Assembly: GCA_018065985.1 (NCBI GenBank)
Contig: JAGHSF010000009.1
Coordinates: 62,001-126,000 of the forward strand
DNA length: 64,000 bases
Source of the DNA: Candidatus Cryptobacteroides choladohippi
GTDB lineage: Bacteria > Bacteroidota > Bacteroidia > Bacteroidales > UBA932
Direction of reading: 5' to 3'
A program made the translations under genes and the position numbers. Under the pieces are notes generated by a model. It had not been told where the DNA came from. It saw only the letters and a list, made by a program, of their open reading frames with translations, and searched no databases. Shown here one piece after another: positions 51,936 through 58,926 of the stretch; the first letter of the stretch is position 1; the number at the start of each line of letters is the position of its first letter.

Positions 51936-51957
51936 CAGAAAGAAATCGTAACAATTT

Positions 51958-53058
51958 ATGACCAAAAGCCAGTTCCTGCTCATATTGACGGGCCTTGCAT
52001 TTCTCGCGTGCCAGCCGCGCACAGAAGAGCATCGCCCAACCATCCAGTATGTGCGTGATGTCCTCGCGGACAACTCCGGCCCGGTATATTCCCTTCTGTC
52101 TCAGTACGCTGAGGCCGACAGGAAGGGCGATATAGTCATAATCGGCACCGAGGAGCAGTGCTTTGCCCTTGGCACCCAGTTCACCACCTGCGACCTGTCG
52201 GACAACGTGGATGCATCGGCTGGCGGCGACGGCCTGCCCGATTTCGGAGGCGAGTTCATCGCCACAATAATCGATGACGCCAGCACCCCTTATTCCGGCT
52301 TTATCGACAGAGGTGATGCCGACGGCCTTCGCGAGGCTGTGGTACGTTCCGTCATCTGTGCCATCGACACCACATACAGCCTGACGGCATACGATGTCGA
52401 ATGCCAGGGACGCAAGGAGGCTGCAAAGATGGTCATCCTCGCCGATGTGCACCAGCAGGTATATGGCAAATTTGACGTCGACACGCTCCTGAATTCCACC
52501 GGATGCGGTATCGATGTGGTCACGGCTCTGTCGGCCATGCTTGACAGGGCGCTTGGCAATACCGTGAAGCGGGAGGTCAATCTTGGCATCATCTGCCCTG
52601 CAGGAACGGAGGACCTCACACTTTATCAGACGGCAGTTTCCGAGCTGCTGCCAGGACGCAAGCCGAACTGCTTTGCCAGTCCCGCTGACGCTTCCGATAC
52701 CACAAACGTGCTTGTGTCCTTCCTCGACAGATATATTGCGGCAGGCAACACCGCACCGCTCGATGCAGTCATCGTAGACGACTACGCTGTGCTTCAGTCC
52801 GATCTGGATGAAGGCCTCAGGCGTGCAAGCTCACTGATGAGCGCGGAATCCCTCACATATGCAAAGTACCTTGCTGACGGAATCCGTGTCGAATGTCCCG
52901 CGGAGGCTGTCAGTGCCACCTGCTTCAAACTCATGCGCGAACGCAACATCTTCACCCACAAGATTTCCCGGCCTCAGCTTCTTCCTTTCAAGACGGTAGG
53001 CCGCCAGGATGAAGGCCGCATGCTATTGACACCACTCAGCTTCTATGTTCAAGATTAG
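51958..53058 (+). CDS. Lipoprotein of unknown function
   Basis: A 366-residue predicted lipoprotein (MTKSQFLLILTGLAFLAC, lipobox FLAC, Cys18). The rest is soluble, with Asp-rich loops (GDGLPDFGGEFIATIIDDAST; DAVIVDDYAVLQSDLDEGLRR) and a mixed alpha/beta pattern reminiscent of periplasmic binding-protein folds, but no motif allows an assignment. It overlaps the exonuclease gene by 14 bp, and that gene overlaps rlmI by 32 bp, so an envelope lipoprotein is translationally coupled to two nucleic-acid enzymes. A perfect -7 box lies at 51928-51935. Confidence 0.75.
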   Translation: MTKSQFLLILTGLAFLACQPRTEEHRPTIQYVRDVLADNSGPVYSLLSQYAEADRKGDIVIIGTEEQCFALGTQFTTCDLSDNVDASAGGDGLPDFGGEFIATIIDDASTPYSGFIDRGDADGLREAVVRSVICAIDTTYSLTAYDVECQGRKEAAKMVILADVHQQVYGKFDVDTLLNSTGCGIDVVTALSAMLDRALGNTVKREVNLGIICPAGTEDLTLYQTAVSELLPGRKPNCFASPADASDTTNVLVSFLDRYIAAGNTAPLDAVIVDDYAVLQSDLDEGLRRASSLMSAESLTYAKYLADGIRVECPAEAVSATCFKLMRERNIFTHKISRPQLLPFKTVGRQDEGRMLLTPLSFYVQD

Positions 53059-53701
53059 CGTTACACCTGAAGAAATAGAGAGCCTGCCCCTGGGAGCATT
53101 CCCGGGGGAGATACATGTGATATCCAAGGCTGGACGCGAATACAACCGCGCCATAGCATACCTGAGAGCCCAGAAGATGATAGGCTTCGACACTGAGACC
53201 AGACCCGTCTTCGAGCCTCACAAACCCCATAACCACGTTGCCCTGCTTCAACTTTCCGGTCCCGACCAGGCATTCCTCTTCAGGATCAACCTGCTTCATA
53301 TGCGGAAGCGCCTCTGGGCCATCCTTGCCGACAAGAACATCATAAAGGTCGGCGCTGCCTGCCATGACGATGTGCGCGGGTTGAAGTATTATGGCGATTT
53401 CAAGGAACAGGGCTTCATCGACCTGCAGAAGATCGGCTGGGAGTGGGGCATCAAGGACAAGAGCGTAAAGAAGATGGCTGCCAACATTCTCGGCGTTCGC
53501 ATCAGCAAGGCACAGCAGCTCTCCAACTGGGAGGCTGAGCAGCTGAGCGACCCCCAGAAGATGTATGCGGCAACCGACGCCTGGGTCTGCCTCGAGATGT
53601 ACCGGAAGCTTCTTGTGACACCCATGAACCCGTTAACTCCGGAGCAGCTGGCCCCGAATCCTCCTAAGAATGATCAAGATAATACTAAAGCCCAGGCGTG
53701 A
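53045..53701 (+). CDS. RNase D-like 3'-5' exonuclease (DEDDy)
   Basis: A 218-residue exonuclease domain protein. ExoI MIGFDTETRP, ExoII VGAACHDDVRGLKYYG and ExoIII MYAATDAWVCLEMY give the DEDDy residue set of the RNase D/WRN-exonuclease group. There is no HRDC domain, and the tail after residue 195 is Pro/Asn-rich. Such stand-alone domains in Bacteroidota have no assigned substrate; either RNA or DNA is possible. The gene overlaps both neighbours (14 bp with the lipoprotein gene, 32 bp with rlmI). Confidence 0.88.
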   Translation: MFKISVTPEEIESLPLGAFPGEIHVISKAGREYNRAIAYLRAQKMIGFDTETRPVFEPHKPHNHVALLQLSGPDQAFLFRINLLHMRKRLWAILADKNIIKVGAACHDDVRGLKYYGDFKEQGFIDLQKIGWEWGIKDKSVKKMAANILGVRISKAQQLSNWEAEQLSDPQKMYAATDAWVCLEMYRKLLVTPMNPLTPEQLAPNPPKNDQDNTKAQA

Positions 53702-54953
53702 CGAATCGCTCCGCCGTTTTCATCCGTGGGTCTTTTCAGGTGCGATAGCACAGATTCAGGGCAGCCCTGCAGAGGGTGACCTTGTTTCGGTAATAAGTGC
53801 CGAGGGTGAGCAGCTCGCCATCGGCCATTATCAGATAGGCTCCATAGCCGTACGTGTCCTTTCCTTCAACGGTGATCCCACAGATCCTGCGTACTGGAAC
53901 AATGCCATCTCCCGCGCCCTCGAGGCCAGGATCGCGGTAGGACTCTACAACCCTTCCAGCCCTGCGGAATGCTCGCTGGCAGCTTGCGACCAAAGGGAGC
54001 CGGGGGGCGTTACGGGGGTGGAGCCCCCGTCAAAAGTGACGGAAACAACGACCAGTTGTTTCCGACTCGTACACGGCGAAGGCGACGGCCTTCCCGGACT
54101 CATCATCGACTGGTACGACGGAGTCTGCGTCATGCAGGCTCACAGCGTCGGCATGTTCAGGGCCAAGAAGCAGATCTGCGAGGCTCTCAAGACCGTTTTC
54201 GGCGAGCGCCTCAAGGCTGTGTACGACAAGAGTTCCGGCACTGCACCTTTCAAGGCAGGTCTCGAACTCGTTGACGGCTATCTCTGGAAGTCTGAGGGAT
54301 TCGATGCCCCCGAACTCGCCGTGCTCGAGAATTCCAACAAGTTCCTCGTGAACTGGGTCGAGGGCCAGAAGACCGGTTTCTTCCTGGACCAGAGAGACAA
54401 CCGTGCCCTGGTTGGCAAATATGCCGCCGGACGCAATGTGCTCAATCTTTTCTGCTATACGGGAGGCTTCAGCATCTATGCCATGAACAATGGGGCCGCG
54501 CATGTGGATTCGGTGGATTCATCCGCCAAAGCCATGGCCCTTGTGCAGAAGAACATGGAACTCAACGGCGCCGACCCTCAGAAATACACGAACTACTGCG
54601 AGGATGCGATAGAATTCCTCGGCAAGACCGAACCCGGCAAGTATGACCTCATGATCGTGGACCCGCCCGCATTCGCGAAGCACAGGGGAGCGTTGAAGAA
54701 TGCCCTGCGTGCTTATCAGCGCCTGAATGCCGCTGCCATCTCGAAGGTGGCCTCCGGCGGACTTGTGTTCACCTTCAGCTGCTCTCAGGTTGTCGACAAG
54801 ATATCCTTTGCCGAGCTTGTGTTCAGTGCTGCCGCACAGACAGGCAGGAGCGTCAGGATCATCGACCGTCTCTGCCAGGGCTCCGACCATCCCGTGAGCA
54901 TATATCATCCCGAAGGGGAGTATCTTAAAGGATTGTTGCTGTACGTAGAGTAG
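53670..54953 (+). CDS. rlmI: 23S rRNA m5C1962-type methyltransferase (RlmI family) carrying an in-frame insertion
   Basis: A 427-residue class I SAM-dependent RNA methyltransferase. The N-terminal PUA domain starts IILKPRRDESLRRFHPWVFSGAI; the EEHD-like middle includes FRLVHGEGDGLPGLIIDWYDG; the Rossmann domain has VLNLFCYTGGFSIYAM (SAM) and LMIVDPPAFAK; and VFTFSCSQVV contains the late catalytic Cys. Relative to the Bacteroides family member as remembered (ALGLTETTTNNTYRLVHGEGD), residues about 93-123 are an extra 31-residue stretch encoded by hairpin-rich DNA (53946-54038). The frame is intact and both flanks conserved, so the enzyme is probably still functional. Confidence 0.92.
   Translation: MIKIILKPRRDESLRRFHPWVFSGAIAQIQGSPAEGDLVSVISAEGEQLAIGHYQIGSIAVRVLSFNGDPTDPAYWNNAISRALEARIAVGLYNPSSPAECSLAACDQREPGGVTGVEPPSKVTETTTSCFRLVHGEGDGLPGLIIDWYDGVCVMQAHSVGMFRAKKQICEALKTVFGERLKAVYDKSSGTAPFKAGLELVDGYLWKSEGFDAPELAVLENSNKFLVNWVEGQKTGFFLDQRDNRALVGKYAAGRNVLNLFCYTGGFSIYAMNNGAAHVDSVDSSAKAMALVQKNMELNGADPQKYTNYCEDAIEFLGKTEPGKYDLMIVDPPAFAKHRGALKNALRAYQRLNAAAISKVASGGLVFTFSCSQVVDKISFAELVFSAAAQTGRSVRIIDRLCQGSDHPVSIYHPEGEYLKGLLLYVE
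53946..54038 (+). repeat. In-frame hairpin-rich insertion within rlmI (approximate limits)
   Basis: This GC-rich segment encodes SLAACDQREPGGVTGVEPPSK, not seen in remembered RlmI homologs. It contains ACGGGGG/CCCCCGT (54012-54030, 5-nt loop) and is followed by a 10-bp perfect hairpin CGGAAACAAC/GTTGTTTCCG (54040-54064). The order AGCxxxGCGA, AGGGAG, G-rich hairpin, CAAAA-x-GTG matches element B next to tRNA-Thr (27047-27104). Boundaries come from comparison with remembered family sequences and are approximate. Confidence 0.5.
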
Positions 54954-54972
54954 TCTCCCGGTACAGCAACAA
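54933..54972. terminator. Stem-loop between convergent rlmI and ispG
   Basis: TTGTTGCTGTAC (54933-54944) and GTACAGCAACAA (54961-54972) are perfect 12-bp arms around a 16-nt loop that contains the rlmI stop codon. The flanking T-run is weak (TCACATTTTA). It is probably a bidirectional terminator shared by the convergent genes. Confidence 0.6.
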
Positions 54973-54979
54973 TCACATT

Positions 54980-56308
54980 TTACCTTTCGTTTTCAATCAG
55001 CTCCAGAAGCCTGTCGATGGCCTCTGAGTCGGGTACGTGTTTCAATACCGGCTGGCCTTTGCGGTAGATGGAGACTCTGCCGCCGCCCTCTCCGACGTAG
55101 CCCCAGTCGGCATCGGCCATTTCTCCGGGGCCATTGACTATGCAGCCCATGACCGCGATTACCATACCCTTGAGATGCGAGGTCCTGGCCTTTACCGTCT
55201 CGAAGGTGGTCTGCAGGTCGTACATTGTGCGGCCGCATCCAGGGCAGGCGATGTATTCGGGATGGCTGAACTTCCGGCGCGCTGCCTGCATGATCTCATC
55301 CTTCCAGCTGCACTCCGGCATGTCGTCGACCTCGCGGTTGATGAGTTTCGGGCCCCATTCCAGTGCCGCGTCCAACATCTCTGCGTCGGTAGGGTTGTCC
55401 CCACGGGGAGTCGGCTGTCGCCGACCCCACCATTCCGCTTCGCTGCATGGTCCCCCCTCTTCCGTGCCGAGGGCGGCACGTCCCCTTAGGGGACAACCCT
55501 CCCGACTGGCGAAGTAGTCCGCGATATGCTGCGCAACAGGGATCTCGTTAACAGGGGGCTCAGTCAGCGATACACGTATCGTGTCGCCGATGCCCTCGCG
55601 CAGAAGCGTCCCTATTCCCACGCAGCTCTTGATGCGCCCCATGTCACCGTTGCCGGCTTCGGTCACGCCGACATGCATAGGGAACACGGTTCCTGCCGCT
55701 TTCATCATTGCAGCCAGCTCGCGGTAAGCCTCCACCATCACAACGGTGTTGGAAGCCTTGAGCGACACCACCACGTTGTAGAACCCGGCATCGATGCACA
55801 TCTGCAGCCATTCCATTGCTGCTATTGCCATGGCGTGCGGGGTGTTGCCGTACTGGTCGGTTATGTATTTGCCCAGAGACCCGTGATTGAGGCCCACGCG
55901 CACTGCGGTGCCGTTCTCGCGGCACACCTCCAGGAATTCTGCGAACTTCTGCCTTGCCTTTTCGTGGTCGGGATGGAAGTTGCCGGGGTTGATGCGCACC
56001 TTTTCCACTATGGGAGCGACTGCTATTGCGGTGTCGGAACTGAAGTGGATGTCGGCAACTATAGGGACATTGCATCCTGCCTCGCGCAGCCGCGCATGTA
56101 TTTCCTTGACGGCAGGAACGTCCTGCTGGCCCGGAACCGTAATCCTGACCATCTGGGCCCCTGCCTGGGCGCACTCAATGCATTGTGCCACCGTTGCCTC
56201 CACATCAGACGTGTGGGTGTTGCACATCGTCTGGACAACTATGGGAGCGCCGCCTCCGATTACAAGCGAATCCCCGACCTTAACGGGAAGTGTCTTCAGT
56301 CTTTCCAT
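54980..56308 (-). CDS. ispG: (E)-4-hydroxy-3-methylbut-2-enyl-diphosphate synthase, with a palindromic-element insertion
   Basis: A 442-residue IspG/GcpE, converting MEcPP to HMBPP in the MEP isoprenoid pathway. The TIM-barrel part (1-265) includes VADIHFSSDTAIAV, VEKVRINPGN, NHGSLG and GVTEAGNGDMGRIKS. The Fe-S domain has Cys355 and Cys358 (ACPGCGRT) and Cys389 (MGCIVNGPGE), giving all cluster ligands. Bacteroidota homologs as remembered are about 600 residues with an extra central domain; this protein lacks it and instead has a short linker containing about 40 residues (268-308) from a 122-bp palindromic DNA element at 55385-55506. Its start overlaps the barrel-protein gene by 29 bp. Confidence 0.94.
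   Translation of the reverse strand: MERLKTLPVKVGDSLVIGGGAPIVVQTMCNTHTSDVEATVAQCIECAQAGAQMVRITVPGQQDVPAVKEIHARLREAGCNVPIVADIHFSSDTAIAVAPIVEKVRINPGNFHPDHEKARQKFAEFLEVCRENGTAVRVGLNHGSLGKYITDQYGNTPHAMAIAAMEWLQMCIDAGFYNVVVSLKASNTVVMVEAYRELAAMMKAAGTVFPMHVGVTEAGNGDMGRIKSCVGIGTLLREGIGDTIRVSLTEPPVNEIPVAQHIADYFASREGCPLRGRAALGTEEGGPCSEAEWWGRRQPTPRGDNPTDAEMLDAALEWGPKLINREVDDMPECSWKDEIMQAARRKFSHPEYIACPGCGRTMYDLQTTFETVKARTSHLKGMVIAVMGCIVNGPGEMADADWGYVGEGGGRVSIYRKGQPVLKHVPDSEAIDRLLELIENER
55385..55506. repeat. 122-bp palindromic element inserted in frame in ispG
   Basis: The left arm (55385-55409) and the complement of the right arm (55481-55506) agree as GTCGG(T/G)AGGGTTGTCCCC followed by AC or TAA and GGGGA; the core AGGGTTGTCCCC/GGGGACAACCCT is a perfect 12-bp inverted repeat. 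Between the arms are GTCGGC/GCCGAC (55410-55425), ACCAT/ATGGT (55429-55451) and GTGCCG/CGGCAC (55464-55479), and each arm can itself fold (TCCCC/GGGGA). The whole could form a cruciform with several arms. On the minus strand it is read as SREGCPLRGRAALG onward to PRGDNPTD, with no stop. Confidence 0.8.
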
Positions 56309-57122
56309 ATACGATTTCCTTTGCCTGCTTTCTCAACTCTGACGAAGTCTTGCCACTACGCTTTCCCAGCTGGAAGTGTATGCCTGCGGTGACGATAATG
56401 TCAAGAGGGTAGGCGTATCTGTAATAATACTGTGAGTAATAGTCCGGTCTGTAGAGGCTCTGCCATCCCCAGCGCACCATCGCGTTGAAGTGGAGCTCTA
56501 TCGGGTCTATCATGAATGCTATTCCGGCCGAGCCTTCCATGCCGTAGTCGAAGCGGTATTCGTAGTCCCTGAATGCGTGCTCGTATGCAGGGTCGAGCCA
56601 CTCGCCGCTGCGCTCTATGCTCTTGCGGTAGCCGCCGTACACGCCCACTGCGGCCTGGAACTTGACCGGTGCCGCGTCAACATGGAATCCGGCCATCACC
56701 GGAACCGACAAGGTCTCCATGGTGAGCCTGGTCGCTCCGTCGATGGTGTTGTAGTATTCTCCGGTCTCGTTGTCTTTCTTGAATCCTGCGCCTTCATGCG
56801 AGTACTCGAAGCCTATGTGGAATGCGAAATTCGCATATCTTTGGAAAAGCTTCTCGTAGTGTGTGTACATCAGCGATATGTGGTTGGGACATATCTGGGT
56901 TGCCCTGTTCTGCCTTGACGGGTTGAAGGACATGTTGCAGAAGGCAACGCCGTAGTTGACGCCTATCATCGAATAGTCGTTGATCAGGCGTTTCCTGTAA
57001 ACCTTGACCGTGTCGAGATACTCGTTGGGAAGCTCGTCGACCACCAGCGTGTCTTTCTGGAACGCCGATGCATCGAATGCTGCAGGGATCGCCAGCAGAA
57101 TGAGCAATATCAGTTTCTTCAT
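56280..57122 (-). CDS. Outer-membrane beta-barrel protein
   Basis: A 280-residue protein starting at 57122 (MKKLILLILLAIPAAFDASA, signal peptide). Alternating aromatic strands such as YANFAFHIGFEYSH, VPVMAGFHVDA, KFQAAVGVYGGYRKSI, YGMEGSAGIAFMI and LDIIVTAGIHFQLGKR indicate an 8- to 10-stranded porin-like or OmpX-like barrel. Substrate or partner is unknown. It starts 1 bp after the stop of the Ig-like lipoprotein gene and its 3' end overlaps ispG by 29 bp. Confidence 0.8.
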   Translation of the reverse strand: MKKLILLILLAIPAAFDASAFQKDTLVVDELPNEYLDTVKVYRKRLINDYSMIGVNYGVAFCNMSFNPSRQNRATQICPNHISLMYTHYEKLFQRYANFAFHIGFEYSHEGAGFKKDNETGEYYNTIDGATRLTMETLSVPVMAGFHVDAAPVKFQAAVGVYGGYRKSIERSGEWLDPAYEHAFRDYEYRFDYGMEGSAGIAFMIDPIELHFNAMVRWGWQSLYRPDYYSQYYYRYAYPLDIIVTAGIHFQLGKRSGKTSSELRKQAKEIVYGKTEDTSR

Positions 57123-57123
57123 C

Positions 57124-58926
57124 TCAATCATTGAACAGTTCCGCGACATTTATGTTCTGCTCCACCTCCGAACTCGGCGGGATGTCGAGGTATTCCGCAT
57201 CCTTTGTATTGAACTTCACGAAGATGACCCTTTCCGGCTGCCTGTGCTCCAGAAGTGATCCGGTGTCGACTATGGAGTTGCGGTTGCCGTCGTCGGTAAT
57301 GCGGATGCTGTACTTGCCTTCCTTGATGTAGGGGAATGCCAGAGTGCAGTCGGAGTCAATAATATAGGAGCGGAGGACCTTGTCTCTCTTCTCGCTCAGA
57401 AGATCCACGATGATCTTTCTGTCGACGCCTTTGAGAACGGTGTTCAGGGTGCTGAGTGTCTCGTCCTTGGGAAGGCTTACCTTGACCTCGGTGCTGTCGT
57501 TCCAGAAGCCGCGTATGTCCCGGAAGGTATGTGCGGGCATCTTCAGGTAGTACTCGTATCCCGGCATGAGCTTCTCCTTCGGACGGATCACGAATCTCCT
57601 GAGGTTCAGCGTGTCGCGTTCCATTGTGACCTCTCCGGGGAATTCCTTCTGCCTGGGGTTGAGATAGCGGAACTTGAGCTTGTCGAACCCTTCGTTGATG
57701 ATGGGAAGGTCGAAGCTGAGTTCAAAGCCGTTCTGCTCCACCGTCTCGGGAACGGCGTTGAGCTTGTAGACGCAGATGGTGTCCTCGTGCTTGATGTCCT
57801 TGCGAGTCTTGGGCTTCTTTGACTTGTTCTCCTCTATAAGCTTCAGGTGCTCCAGCTCGGGCTTCAGATGGCCGAGGCTGTCGGTCTTCCTGTAGTTGAC
57901 GAACAGATGCATTGTGTCGGGAGCGGCCTTTCTGCCGTTGAGCCAGATGAGCAGGCTGTCCTGGAGGATATTGAACTCGGATATCACCTGGTCGGCCTTG
58001 TAGCCCCTTACCCAGATGGAGTCGACCCAGGCGTTGGGAGCCTGGAAGGTTACGTAGGCGCTGTAGTCTCCGGTGCGCACCTTGTTCTTCAGGAACTGCT
58101 TGCTGGGCTTCTCGCGGAACATCCTGAGGGTGTGCTCGCTGCGTCTTGCCTGGCAGTTCAGGGTGTCCTTCATGTCGTACTTGAGCATTTCGGGCATGGT
58201 GTCGGATGCCACCAGGGTGGGCCTGACGAGGGAATCCACGAATGCCACGAGATCTGCGTCAGGGTCGTAGATGTTGTTGCCGGCGTCGTCCTTGAGTGCG
58301 TACAGCCTGTAGGTGGTGTCCTTTATGAAAGGAAGCACGAAGAAGCCCCAGTCGTCGGTCTTGGTCACGGCGTAAGGCCTTTCGAGGAATATGGCCGAGT
58401 CAGCGTGGTTCTTGTACAGCAGGACGGTGGCGCCCTTCATGGGCTTGAGGCTGTTGCAGTCCTGCACGGTGCCTGTCAGCATCATCGAATCAATCTGCCC
58501 GCCCGTCGAGAACGCATAGGTGTAGCCCGGGAACATGTTGCCCTCGTTGTTGTCGGCAACCGCATCCACGAAGCTGATGGTGTACGTCGTTTCGGGCTGA
58601 AGGTCCTCCTCGAAGGTCACAACTATCCCGCGCTTGTGCAGCTTTGCCTTCACCGGCTTCTGCTGGGGAGGGGACAGCACAATGTTCTTTGCGTTCTTTA
58701 TGGTGACGTACTCGTTGAACTCGAAGTATATCTTGGTGTTGTGAACCGGAACGTTGGTTGTTCCTGGATAGGGTCTGATGCCAATGATGACAGGAGGGAT
58801 TGTGTCCTTCTTGCCTCCGCTGGGCGCCTGGGTGGTGTTCGCGCACGAGTGCATGAACATCATGGGGCCGAAGACGGCCACCACTGCAACCAGGAGCGTG
58901 ATATGTTGTCTGAGTCTTCTCATCAT
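57124..58926 (-). CDS. Ig-like (Big_5) domain lipoprotein
   Basis: A 600-residue predicted lipoprotein (lipobox MHSC, Cys28; MMRRLRQHI start). The first domain (about 40-140) is a bacterial Ig-like Big_5 fold: DTIPPVIIGIRPYPGTTNVPVHNTKIYFEFNEYV, then FEEDLQPETTYTISFVDAVADNNEGN. It is followed by a SpaA/carboxypeptidase-regulatory-like beta domain (GTVQDCNSLKPMKGATVLLYKN...WGFFVLPFIKDTTYRLYALKDDAGN). The C-terminus, ending NINVAELFND, includes a Lys-rich linker. Common in Bacteroidota envelopes, function unknown. Its ATG overlaps the rel stop (4 bp). Confidence 0.82.
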   Translation of the reverse strand: MMRRLRQHITLLVAVVAVFGPMMFMHSCANTTQAPSGGKKDTIPPVIIGIRPYPGTTNVPVHNTKIYFEFNEYVTIKNAKNIVLSPPQQKPVKAKLHKRGIVVTFEEDLQPETTYTISFVDAVADNNEGNMFPGYTYAFSTGGQIDSMMLTGTVQDCNSLKPMKGATVLLYKNHADSAIFLERPYAVTKTDDWGFFVLPFIKDTTYRLYALKDDAGNNIYDPDADLVAFVDSLVRPTLVASDTMPEMLKYDMKDTLNCQARRSEHTLRMFREKPSKQFLKNKVRTGDYSAYVTFQAPNAWVDSIWVRGYKADQVISEFNILQDSLLIWLNGRKAAPDTMHLFVNYRKTDSLGHLKPELEHLKLIEENKSKKPKTRKDIKHEDTICVYKLNAVPETVEQNGFELSFDLPIINEGFDKLKFRYLNPRQKEFPGEVTMERDTLNLRRFVIRPKEKLMPGYEYYLKMPAHTFRDIRGFWNDSTEVKVSLPKDETLSTLNTVLKGVDRKIIVDLLSEKRDKVLRSYIIDSDCTLAFPYIKEGKYSIRITDDGNRNSIVDTGSLLEHRQPERVIFVKFNTKDAEYLDIPPSSEVEQNINVAELFND

